The notes under the pieces are model-generated. The model did not search any database and was not told the origin of the DNA. It saw nothing but the letters and a program-made list of their open reading frames with translations. Below, in pieces: positions 15,388 through 23,584 of a stretch of DNA of 64,000 bases; position 1 is the stretch's first letter; each line of letters begins with the position of its first letter. The stretch comes from Acidobacteriota bacterium (GTDB lineage Bacteria > Acidobacteriota > Aminicenantia > Aminicenantales > Saccharicenantaceae). The translations under genes and the position numbers were made by a program. The stretch lies in the NCBI GenBank assembly GCA_029569255.1, contig JAKQUO010000026.1, forward strand, positions 1 through 64,000, written 5' to 3'.

Positions 15388-18138
15388 TTGAGTAAGAAGA
15401 TTTTGTCTCTCCTCGCCCTGATCCTCTTCGTAGGCCCGGTCGCCTTCGCCCAGTCCCGGGACACGGGGGCCATCCGCGGCGCCGTCACGGACGATCAGGG
15501 CCAACCGCTGCCCGGCGTCAGCGTGACCGTCACCAGCCCGAACCTGATGGGCAGCCGCGTCTTCGTGACGGACGCTCAGGGCCAGTTCCGGTTCCCCGCC
15601 CTGCCGCCCGGCGACTACCAGGTCAAGGCCGAGATCCAGGGCTTCGGAACGGTCATCCGCGAGAACCTCCGCCTGAGCACGACGACCACCCTGACCGTGG
15701 ACATCGAGATGAAGCCGGCCTCGGTGACCGAGGAGGTCACCGTCATCGCCAAGTCGCCGACGGTCGACGTCAAGTCCACCGAGACGGCCTCGGTCACCCT
15801 GTCGAACGAGATCCTCCGGAACATCCCCTACAACCAGTTCACGGCGGACATCGTCAACCTCGCCCCGGGCGTCGTCGACAACGTCGCCTTCGGCGCCTCC
15901 CAGAACACCGGCATCGCCTACACCATGGACGGCGTCAACGTCGCCGACCCCGACGCCGGCTCGGCCTGGGTCTTCTCGGACCACAACATCATCGAAGAGG
16001 CCAAGGTCATGGGCATCGGCCTGCCGGCCGAGTACGGGAACTTCACCGGCGTCATCTTCAACCTCATCACCAAGTCCGGCGGCAACCAGTTCTCCGGCCA
16101 CTTCGAGTTCAACTTCCAGGGCTACCAGGCGACCTCGAAGTTCTGGCAGGCCACCAACAACCAGGCTTACGCCGGCGACTTCCCCGACCTGACCTCGCCC
16201 TCGTCCTGGCTCATGGACCTCAACGGCCACGTCGGCGGCCCCATCGTCCGGGACAAGCTCTGGTTCTACACCGGCGTCCAGTTCTACCGGACCAAGGACC
16301 GGGCCACGGGCTTCCCCGAGGACATCGACTACAAGCAGCCCCGGTTCTTCATCAAGCTGACGAGCCAGCTGTCGAACACGCTGAACGTCAACGCCATGTT
16401 CCAGGCGACCAGCTACAACGGCATCAACCGCGGCGCCGGCGCCACGACCTCCCCCGAGGCCTGCGTCACCCAGGAGTCGCCCGACTGGCTGGCCGGCTTC
16501 AACCTGAACAAGGTCCTCAGCTCGACCACGTTCTTCGACCTCAAGACGAACTACTTCCGGGGCCGCTACTACCTGGACCCCGAGGTCGACTTCAGCGTCT
16601 ATTCGCATTTCGACCTGAACGACAACATGCTCTACGACAGCGCGGGCTCCTTCTACTACGCCGACCGGGCCCGCTTCGGGACCAACGCCAGCGTCACCCA
16701 CTACGCCGAGGACTTCCTGGCCGGCTCGCACGAGTTCAAGTTCGGGGCCGAGTTCGAGCGCTCCATGGTCCGCAACCGCTACGGCTTCACCGGCACGGGC
16801 GGCGCGCTGGGCGACCACATCAAATACATCGACCTCGACGACGGCTGGTACACGGGGCCCTACCTGGCCTACCAGTACCAGGGCTACGACAACAACACCC
16901 GCTACACCCGCCTCGAGGGCTTCGCCCAGGACAGCTGGCAGGTCTCCAAGCGCCTCAACCTCAGCCTGGGCGTCCGCTACAGCATGAACTGGGGCGACGT
17001 CAAGTACGTCGATGGGCCGGTCTACAAGACGAACCGCCTGGCCCCGCGCCTGGGCTTCACCTTCGACGTCCTGGGCGACAAGACGACCATCCTCAAGGGC
17101 CACTACGGGCAGTTCACCGAGGGGATGTTCGCCAGCTTCCACGACCGGATGAACCCCGACCAGGCCTATCACGACTACGTCTCCTACTACTACGACCCCG
17201 GGGATTCCCAGTGGCACGAGTGGGAACGCATCGTCCACGAGAGCCTGTACTCGATGGACCCCGACATCAAGCACCCCTACATGGAGCAGTTCACGGCCGG
17301 CCTCGAGAGGGAGCTCTTCAAGGACACCTCGGTCGGCGTCACCTACATCAACCGGCGGTGGAAGAACATCATCGGCCCCATCGACCGGGCGGGCGATTAC
17401 GACCGCATCAGCTATTACGTCCCCGAGCTCGGCCGGTCGTTCCAGATCTACGAGCGGACTGCGGCCACCCTCGGGACCTACGACTACCTGATCACGAACC
17501 TCGTCCGGGACGATGCCCATTGGGTCATGGACACGCCGTACCGCAAGTACTCGGGCCTCGAGGTCCTGTTCAACAAGCGCTTCTCCAACCGCTGGCAGCT
17601 GCTGGCGTCCTACGTCTACGGCAAGGCCACGGGCACCATGGACAACGGCTTCGGCGACGACATCGGCTACGGCGGCAACACCTACGACCCGAACTTCTGG
17701 ATCAACGCCGACGGGCGCTCGACGGTGGACCCGACCCACATGATCAAGGTCCAGGGCACCTACGTCCTGCCCCTCGACATCAACTTCAACTTCTACTACC
17801 GGGGGATCACGGGCGACGCCTGGACCCAGCGCTACCGCACCAGCCGGCTCAACCAGGGGCGGGTGACCTTCTTCACCGAGCCGCGGGGCTCGAACCACTA
17901 TCCCATGCGGCACACGCTCGACCTCAGGCTCGAGAAGGTCTTCACGGTGGCCAAGAAGTACCGCCTGGGCGTGATGCTGGACGTCTTCAACGTCTTCAAC
18001 GACGACACCATCACCTCCTGGGGCACGCGCATCGGGTACGACTGGTACCCCGGCGACTGGCCCTCGACGAACGGGCACGAGCTCTACGGCTTCGCGGAGC
18101 CGCGGCAGGCCCGCGTCGGCTTCCGGCTCATCTTCTAG
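15388..18138 (+). CDS. TonB-dependent receptor with N-terminal carboxypeptidase-like domain
   Basis: A 916-residue outer-membrane protein. A signal peptide (to about residue 22, AFAQ) is followed by a carboxypeptidase-regulatory-like domain (about 28-110, GAIRGAVTDDQGQPLPGVSV), a plug domain (about 115-220) and a large barrel ending in VGFRLIF with a terminal aromatic residue. These receptors import ligands using TonB energy, or bind polymers. The start codon is TTG at 15388, fixed by AAAGGAGG five bases upstream. It has a sigma-54 promoter and a perfect terminator, so it is monocistronic; no SusD partner is present. Ligand unknown. Confidence 0.92.
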   Translation: MSKKILSLLALILFVGPVAFAQSRDTGAIRGAVTDDQGQPLPGVSVTVTSPNLMGSRVFVTDAQGQFRFPALPPGDYQVKAEIQGFGTVIRENLRLSTTTTLTVDIEMKPASVTEEVTVIAKSPTVDVKSTETASVTLSNEILRNIPYNQFTADIVNLAPGVVDNVAFGASQNTGIAYTMDGVNVADPDAGSAWVFSDHNIIEEAKVMGIGLPAEYGNFTGVIFNLITKSGGNQFSGHFEFNFQGYQATSKFWQATNNQAYAGDFPDLTSPSSWLMDLNGHVGGPIVRDKLWFYTGVQFYRTKDRATGFPEDIDYKQPRFFIKLTSQLSNTLNVNAMFQATSYNGINRGAGATTSPEACVTQESPDWLAGFNLNKVLSSTTFFDLKTNYFRGRYYLDPEVDFSVYSHFDLNDNMLYDSAGSFYYADRARFGTNASVTHYAEDFLAGSHEFKFGAEFERSMVRNRYGFTGTGGALGDHIKYIDLDDGWYTGPYLAYQYQGYDNNTRYTRLEGFAQDSWQVSKRLNLSLGVRYSMNWGDVKYVDGPVYKTNRLAPRLGFTFDVLGDKTTILKGHYGQFTEGMFASFHDRMNPDQAYHDYVSYYYDPGDSQWHEWERIVHESLYSMDPDIKHPYMEQFTAGLERELFKDTSVGVTYINRRWKNIIGPIDRAGDYDRISYYVPELGRSFQIYERTAATLGTYDYLITNLVRDDAHWVMDTPYRKYSGLEVLFNKRFSNRWQLLASYVYGKATGTMDNGFGDDIGYGGNTYDPNFWINADGRSTVDPTHMIKVQGTYVLPLDINFNFYYRGITGDAWTQRYRTSRLNQGRVTFFTEPRGSNHYPMRHTLDLRLEKVFTVAKKYRLGVMLDVFNVFNDDTITSWGTRIGYDWYPGDWPSTNGHELYGFAEPRQARVGFRLIF

Positions 18139-18163
18139 GCCCGCGTCCGAAGAACGCTTCCGC

Positions 18164-18198
18164 GAGGGCGGCGGGGCTTCCCGCCGCCCTCTTTTTTT
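18164..18198 (+). terminator. Rho-independent terminator of the TonB receptor
   Basis: Perfect 12-pair stem GAGGGCGGCGGG / CCCGCCGCCCTC with a four-base loop, followed by seven T residues. Confidence 0.95.
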
Positions 18199-18256
18199 GA
18201 GAGGCGTGAACCGAAGGTGCGTGTCCCCGACCGTTTCTGTTAAAATGGTAGCCCGG

Positions 18257-20617
18257 ATGGCCAAGCCGAAGATCCCCGCGAAACCCCGCCGGCGCCTGTG
18301 GGCCGCCCTCGCCGCAGGCCTCCTCGCCGCGGGCCTGGCCTCCGTCCTCCTGTTCCGGCCGCGGCGGGCCGACTTCGCCGGGCTCCGGGGCGGCCGGGAC
18401 TTCAACGTCATCCTCATCACCGTCGACACCCTGCGGGCCGACAGGATCGGCTGCTACGGCCACCCCTTCGTCCGCACCCCGGCCATGGACGCCCTGGCCG
18501 CGGGCGGCGTCCGTTTCGAGAACTGCATCTCCCCGACGCCCCTGACCCTGCCCTCCCACACGACCATCATGACCGGGACCCTGCCCCCGTTCCACGGCGT
18601 CCGCGACAACGGCGGATTCGTCGTCCCGGACGGGCTCCAGACCCTGGCCGAGTCCTTCAAGGCCCGGGGCTACGACACGGCGGCCTTCGTCGCCGCCTAC
18701 GTCCTCGACTCCAAGTGGGGCCTCGGCCAGGGCTTCGACACCTACTTCGACAAGTTCGACCTCGGCCGGTTCGAGAGGATCTCGCTCGGCGAGGTCCAGC
18801 GGCCGGCCAACGAGGTCATGGACGAGGCCCTGGCCTGGCTCGCGGCCCGCAAGGGCGGCCGGTTCTTCGCCTGGATCCACCTCTACGACCCCCACAGCCC
18901 CTACGCGCCGCCGGAGCCTTTCGCCAGCGAGTACGCGTCGAACCCCTACCTCGGCGAGGTGGCCTTCACCGACAGCCAGATCGCCCGCCTCGCGGACTAC
19001 CTCGACCGCGAGGGCCTGCGGGACGACCTCTTCATCGTCCTGGCCGCCGACCACGGCGAGAGCCTGGGCGAGCACCGGGAGCACACCCACGGCTTCTTCG
19101 TCTACCAAGGCGCCATCCGCGTGCCCCTGATCGTCGCGACGCCCTTCCCCCGGCTGCGCGGGGTGGTCTCGAAGGAGGTCGTGGGGCTGGCCGACGTCAT
19201 GCCGACCATCTCGGAGATGGCCGGCCTGGCCGTGCCCGCCGAGGTCCAGGGCCGCAGCCTCGTGCCGGAGTTCTTCGCGCCGGGGACCGGCCCGCGCCGG
19301 CTGGCCTACTCGGAGACCTTCTATCCCCGCTACCACTACGGCTGGTCCGAGCTGCGCAGCGTCCAGGACGGGCGCTACAAGCTCATCCTCGCCCCCGTGC
19401 CCGAGCTCTACGACCTGGAGCAGGACCCGGCCGAGAGCAAGAACCTGGTCTATCTCGAGAAGGAGGTCTTCCGGGACCTCTCGGCCCGGGCCCGCGCCTT
19501 CATGGACGAGGCCGGACAGGGCGCCCACCAGGTCGACCTGGGGAAGATCGACGAGGAGACCCGCGAGAAGCTGGCCGCCCTCGGCTACATCGGCTCGTTC
19601 ACCGACCCCAACCGCCTCCAGGGCCAGAGGCTGTCCGATCCCAAGGACAAGATCGGTGTCTTCAACCAGCTGTCCCGGGCCCGGGAAGACGGGCTGGGCG
19701 GCGATTTCGACGGGGCCGTCCGGACGATCGAGGCCATCATCGCCGAGGACCCGACCATCGCCGACGCCCACTTCGCGCTCGGCAACGTCCTCTACAAGGC
19801 CCGCCGCTTCGAGGCGGCCGTGGCCGCCTTCGGCAAGTCGCTCGATCTCAAGCCGGACGACTCCTTCACGGTCATCAACATCGCCAACTGCTACCAGGCC
19901 ATGGGCCGGTCCGGCGAGGGCGAGAGGTTCGTCCTCGACTACCTGGCCCGCGGCTTCAGGGACTCGCAGCTCCTCTTCCTGCTCGGCAACCTCAAGGTCC
20001 ATGCCGGCGAAGCGGACAAGGCCATCCCCTATTTCGAGCGGACCCTGGAGGAGAACCCGCGCTCGGCCTCGGCCCACAACGCCCTGGGGGCGGTCTACAT
20101 CAACCGCGGCCGGGCCGGCGACCTGGCCCTGGCCGAGGAGCACCTGCTGGCCGCGGCGGCCATCAACCCCACCCTCGTGAGCGTCCGCTACAACCTGGCC
20201 CAGGTCCGGGAGAAGCAGGGCCGGCTGGCCGAGGCCGCCGACCTCTATCTCCAGGAGATCCGCGACCTCCCCAAGAGCTACAAGGCCCTCTTCAACCTGT
20301 CCCGGGTCTACCGGCTGATGGGGCGGGAGGACGAGGAGTACGAGACCCTGAAGAGGACGATCGAGGTCGAGCCCGACTTCCCGGTCGCCTATTTCTACCT
20401 GGCCCGCATCCACCTCCGCCGGGGCGAGCGCTACGAGGAGGCCATCGCCCTGGCCCAGAAGGGGATCGGGCTCAAGCCGGCCGCCTCGGAGCTCCCGCTC
20501 GGCTACTTCCTCCTGGCCGACCTCTACAACCGTCTCGGCGACGGCGCCCGCTCGCAGGAATACGCCCGGAAAGGCCGGGCCGCGGCGGAGGCGGCCAAGG
20601 CCGCGGCAAAGAATTAG
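18257..20617 (+). CDS. Membrane-anchored sulfatase-like hydrolase with C-terminal TPR repeats
   Basis: About 786 residues: a membrane anchor (about 15-35), an alkaline-phosphatase-superfamily sulfatase domain (about 50-440), then TPR repeats (about 470-780). Metal-site motifs are visible: ILITVDTLRADRIGCYG and LAADHGESLGEH. At the nucleophile position the sequence is PLTLPSHTT rather than C/S-x-P-S-R, so a formylglycine is not expected; a threonine or serine may act instead. It may be a periplasmic phospho- or sulfo-hydrolase, or a non-catalytic relative. The start is uncertain: ATG 18245 is also possible. Its stop codon overlaps that of the converging lipoprotein gene. Confidence 0.8.
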   Translation: MAKPKIPAKPRRRLWAALAAGLLAAGLASVLLFRPRRADFAGLRGGRDFNVILITVDTLRADRIGCYGHPFVRTPAMDALAAGGVRFENCISPTPLTLPSHTTIMTGTLPPFHGVRDNGGFVVPDGLQTLAESFKARGYDTAAFVAAYVLDSKWGLGQGFDTYFDKFDLGRFERISLGEVQRPANEVMDEALAWLAARKGGRFFAWIHLYDPHSPYAPPEPFASEYASNPYLGEVAFTDSQIARLADYLDREGLRDDLFIVLAADHGESLGEHREHTHGFFVYQGAIRVPLIVATPFPRLRGVVSKEVVGLADVMPTISEMAGLAVPAEVQGRSLVPEFFAPGTGPRRLAYSETFYPRYHYGWSELRSVQDGRYKLILAPVPELYDLEQDPAESKNLVYLEKEVFRDLSARARAFMDEAGQGAHQVDLGKIDEETREKLAALGYIGSFTDPNRLQGQRLSDPKDKIGVFNQLSRAREDGLGGDFDGAVRTIEAIIAEDPTIADAHFALGNVLYKARRFEAAVAAFGKSLDLKPDDSFTVINIANCYQAMGRSGEGERFVLDYLARGFRDSQLLFLLGNLKVHAGEADKAIPYFERTLEENPRSASAHNALGAVYINRGRAGDLALAEEHLLAAAAINPTLVSVRYNLAQVREKQGRLAEAADLYLQEIRDLPKSYKALFNLSRVYRLMGREDEEYETLKRTIEVEPDFPVAYFYLARIHLRRGERYEEAIALAQKGIGLKPAASELPLGYFLLADLYNRLGDGARSQEYARKGRAAAEAAKAAAKN

Positions 20618-21549
20618 CCCCCGACCTCGAAGGCCCGCTCGAGCGAGGCCTGGCTCCCGTCGTGCGCGTTGACCACCGTGACGGTCAGCGTGTAGGACCC
20701 CGGCGCGAGCGAGGCGGAGGCCTCGGCGGTGAAGGACGCCTGGGCCGTCTCCCGCAGGCGGCTCACCGCGACCTCGAGGGGATAGGACTTGGCGAACGAC
20801 CAGGCCTCCGCGCCGGCCGCGTCCCGGACCGTCATGGTCACATCGAGGGCCGTCTCGAGCGTCTCGCCGCGGGCTTTCATCCAGATGGAGGGGTAGGGCA
20901 GGGCCACGGTGAACCTCGTCCCCTCCCCGCCCGCCGTCTCGATCCGGACGTCGAGCCCGGACATCGACCGGGCCGCGGCGGTCCCCTCCTTGGTGAAGCC
21001 GATCCGCGGCTCGTTCCACTCCTTTCCGGCCCGCTCGATCATGGCGATCTGGGCGGCGCTGTCGGGGGCGAAGCGGTAATCGTCGATCCATCTCTCGTCG
21101 ATGAAGGTGATGGTGAAGAAGCCGTACCACCAGATCTCGGTCGGCAGGCCGTAGAAGGTGATGCCGCGCGGATAGGTCTCGCGGTAGTCGGGCGGGCCGA
21201 GGACGATATAGACGCGGCCGCGGTCCTGGAGCCAGCCCGGGGCGGCGCCGCCCGAGAAGAGACGGTTGGCCGTGTCGATCCGTTTGAAATATTCGGTCTT
21301 GAACTCGTTCTCCTCGGTCCCCGGCTTCGGGTCCCGGCGCGCCCAGAAGTCCTCGATGAAGGCCGGCCGGTCCGCTTCGGGCAGGGCCAGGAAGGCCTTG
21401 CGCTCCTCGGCGGTGATGATGTAGCGGACCTTGGAGTAGAACTCCCGGCTGGCCGGGTCGAACGTCCTGGGCAGGCGCTCCGAGGCGCACGAGGACGCGC
21501 CCAGGACCACGGCCGCGGCCAGGGCCAGACGTTTCACGCTCGCGCTCAT
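20614..21549 (-). CDS. GWxTD-domain lipoprotein
   Basis: A 311-residue protein with a lipoprotein signal ending LGASSC (C21) and a GWxTD domain filling most of the mature chain: RPAFIEDFWARRDPKPGTEENEF, then the GW-x-D core GWLQDRGRVYIVLGPPD. The C-terminal third (SYTLTVTVVNAHDG) is a beta domain. A second, unrelated-length GWxTD protein is at 13034, so this genome uses several. Role unknown; probably periplasmic on the inner or outer membrane. Confidence 0.85.
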   Translation of the reverse strand: MSASVKRLALAAAVVLGASSCASERLPRTFDPASREFYSKVRYIITAEERKAFLALPEADRPAFIEDFWARRDPKPGTEENEFKTEYFKRIDTANRLFSGGAAPGWLQDRGRVYIVLGPPDYRETYPRGITFYGLPTEIWWYGFFTITFIDERWIDDYRFAPDSAAQIAMIERAGKEWNEPRIGFTKEGTAAARSMSGLDVRIETAGGEGTRFTVALPYPSIWMKARGETLETALDVTMTVRDAAGAEAWSFAKSYPLEVAVSRLRETAQASFTAEASASLAPGSYTLTVTVVNAHDGSQASLERAFEVGG

Positions 21550-21653
21550 GGCCACTCTCCCCGTCCCACTGCGTCCCAGTCTACGCCCGCGGCGGGCCGG
21601 TTGCAAGGCGCTTGCATTCGCCCCCCGCTTTCTCTACACTGGGGTCTTTCGTC

Positions 21654-22949
21654 ATGAAGTTCCTCGCCGACCTGCACATCCATTCGAAGTTCTCGCGGGC
21701 CACGTCGAAGGACATGGTCCTCGAGGCCATGGCGCCGTGGGCCCGGATCAAGGGCCTCTCGCTCGTGGCCACCGGCGACTTCACCCACCCCGAGTGGCTC
21801 TTCCTGATGAAGGAGAGGCTCGAGCCGCTCGGCAACGGCTTCCTCCGGCTCAAGAACGGCGCGGCGCCGTTCGACGCGCCGCCCTTCAAGGGCGTCCCCC
21901 TGCCGGCCCGGGACGTCGCCTTCATCCTGTCCTCGGAGATCAGCTTCATCTACTCGAAGGGCGGCAAGGTCCGCAAGGTCCATGTCATGCTCCTGGCCCC
22001 GGACTTCGAGTCGGTCGAGCGGGTCAACGCCCGCCTCCAGGCCGTCGGCAACCTGGCCTCCGACGGGCGGCCCATCCTGGGCCTGGACGTCCGCCTGTTC
22101 TGCCGCATGGTCGCCGAGACCGCGCCGCGGGCGGTGGTCATCCCCTCGCACATCTGGACGCCCTGGTTCTCCCTCTTCGGCGCCAACTCCGGCTTCGACA
22201 CGATCGAGGAGTGCTTCGAGGAGATGACGCCGATGATCTTCGCCCTGGAGACGGGCCTCTCCTCCGACCCGCCCATGAACCGGCGGCTCTCGGCCCTCGA
22301 CCGCTACGCCCTCGTCTCCAACTCCGACGCCCACTCGCCGTCGAAGCTCGGGCGCGAGGCCAACGCCTTCGACGCCGACTTCAGCTACAGCGGCCTCGTC
22401 GACGCCCTGCGGCGGAACCACCCGGCCAGGTTCCTCTACACCGTCGAGTTCTTCCCCGAGGAGGGCAAGTACCACTTCGACGGCCACCGCAAGTGCGGCG
22501 TCGCCTGCTCGCCGCGCGAGAGCCGGGCGACGGGCGGCCTCTGCCCCAAGTGCGGCAAGCCGCTGACGGTGGGCGTCCTCCACCGGGTCGAGGAGCTGGC
22601 CGACCGGGAGACGGGCGACGGCCTGCCGGGGCGGGTCCCGCACAAGAGCCTCGTCCCGCTCAACGAGATCATCGCCGAGGTCCTGGGCAAGACGCCCGAG
22701 TGCCAGGGCGTCTGGGAGTGCTACTTCCGGTTCATCCGCGAGTTCGGCGACGAGCACACGATCCTCGCCGAGGTCCCCGTCGCCGACCTGGCCCGCCTTG
22801 CCCCGGAGCGCGTCGCCGAGGCCGTCGACCGGATGCGCCGCGGCCTGGTCCGCGTCGCCCCGGGCCACGACGGCGAGTACGGCACGGTCCGCGTCTTCGG
22901 CGGCGACGCTCCGGCCGGGGCCTGTTCCTCCCAGCTGTCCCTTTTCTGA
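21654..22949 (+). CDS. EndoQ-type endonuclease (PHP domain) with C-terminal clamp-binding motif
   Basis: A 431-residue protein beginning with the PHP metal motif LADLHIHSKFSRA (H8, H10) and continuing with SNSDAHSPSKLGREAN (about 222-236). A zinc finger follows, C281-x3-C285...C297-x2-C300. This architecture is that of endonuclease Q, which cuts DNA 5' to deaminated bases (uracil, hypoxanthine, xanthine) and abasic sites. The last five residues, QLSLF (427-431), fit the bacterial sliding-clamp-binding consensus QL[S/D]LF. ATG 21654 begins just before the first metal motif, as in the family. Confidence 0.85.
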   Translation: MKFLADLHIHSKFSRATSKDMVLEAMAPWARIKGLSLVATGDFTHPEWLFLMKERLEPLGNGFLRLKNGAAPFDAPPFKGVPLPARDVAFILSSEISFIYSKGGKVRKVHVMLLAPDFESVERVNARLQAVGNLASDGRPILGLDVRLFCRMVAETAPRAVVIPSHIWTPWFSLFGANSGFDTIEECFEEMTPMIFALETGLSSDPPMNRRLSALDRYALVSNSDAHSPSKLGREANAFDADFSYSGLVDALRRNHPARFLYTVEFFPEEGKYHFDGHRKCGVACSPRESRATGGLCPKCGKPLTVGVLHRVEELADRETGDGLPGRVPHKSLVPLNEIIAEVLGKTPECQGVWECYFRFIREFGDEHTILAEVPVADLARLAPERVAEAVDRMRRGLVRVAPGHDGEYGTVRVFGGDAPAGACSSQLSLF

Positions 22950-23005
22950 TTTTCCCGCGCCGGGCCCGTCGATGCGCCCGGAAGCTCCCGGCCTCCCGGC
23001 CGCAT

Positions 23006-23034
23006 TTGACAAGCCCCCGTCCGGACCCTATATT
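23006..23034 (+). promoter_or_regulatory. Predicted sigma-70 promoter of the DUF151 gene
   Basis: Perfect TTGACA (23006-23011), 17-base spacer, TATATT (23029-23034); the ATG is only 16 bases after the -10 box, so the leader is very short. Confidence 0.65.
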
Positions 23035-23049
23035 AGATGCGGACCGGCC

Positions 23050-23535
23050 ATGGAAATCGAGATGAAGGTCAAGGGTCTCGTCGTGGACCCCATCTCCAAG
23101 ATGCCGATCGTGGTCCTGGAAAACCCCCGCAACGAGCAGATCCTGCCCATTTGGATCGGGGTCTTCGAGGCCAACGCCATCGCCCTGACCATCGAGAACG
23201 TCCCCACCCCCCGGCCGATGACGCACGACCTCCTCAAGAGCTTCCTGGAGAAGCTCGACATCGCCATCGAGAAGATCGTGGTCAACGACGTCCGCAACAA
23301 CACCTTCTTCGCCCTCATCCACTGCCGCCGGGCCGACCAGGCGCTGGTCATCGACTCCCGGCCCTCAGACGCCATCGCCCTGGCCCTGCGCACGTCGTCG
23401 CCCATCTATGTCGAGGACGAGGTCGTCAAGAAGGCCAACGGCCTCAAGTTCGACGAGAAGGTCGAATCCTCCGAGAAGCTCCGCAAGTGGCTCGAGGGCC
23501 TGCGGCCGGAGGACTTCGGCAAGTACAAGATGTGA
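23050..23535 (+). CDS. Bifunctional nuclease-family (DUF151/BFN) protein
   Basis: A 161-residue protein covering the BFN domain (about 5-135): VVLENPRNEQILPIWIGVFEANAIA, RPMTHDLLKSFL, then DSRPSDAIALALRTSSPIYVEDEVV, the most conserved block. A short charged C-terminal tail follows. The family is reported to have nuclease activity in plants and has structural models in Thermotoga, but its bacterial job is unclear. It follows the EndoQ-type gene but has its own promoter. Confidence 0.88.
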   Translation: MEIEMKVKGLVVDPISKMPIVVLENPRNEQILPIWIGVFEANAIALTIENVPTPRPMTHDLLKSFLEKLDIAIEKIVVNDVRNNTFFALIHCRRADQALVIDSRPSDAIALALRTSSPIYVEDEVVKKANGLKFDEKVESSEKLRKWLEGLRPEDFGKYKM

Positions 23536-23539
23536 AAAC

Positions 23540-23580
23540 GGGGACATGACCCTTTTCTCCTGAAAAGGGATCGTGTCCCC
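23540..23580. repeat. REP-like palindrome, copy 2, between convergent genes
   Basis: Left arm GGGGACATGACCCTTTTC and right arm GAAAAGGGATCGTGTCCCC pair except for one bulged base. It starts four bases after the DUF151 stop codon and ends five bases before the LptF/G stop codon, so it may serve as a shared two-way transcription end. Confidence 0.75.
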
Positions 23581-23584
23581 GGTT

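Noticed and set aside
15280..18429. A 1049-codon open frame antisense to the TonB receptor gene
   Set aside because: Its Val/Gly/Asp-rich, low-complexity product has no domain, and the opposite strand is clearly coding; GC-rich third positions create such antisense frames.
18128..21490. A long minus-strand frame covering the sulfatase gene
   Set aside because: It overlaps strong plus-strand coding with domain matches and has no recognisable product.
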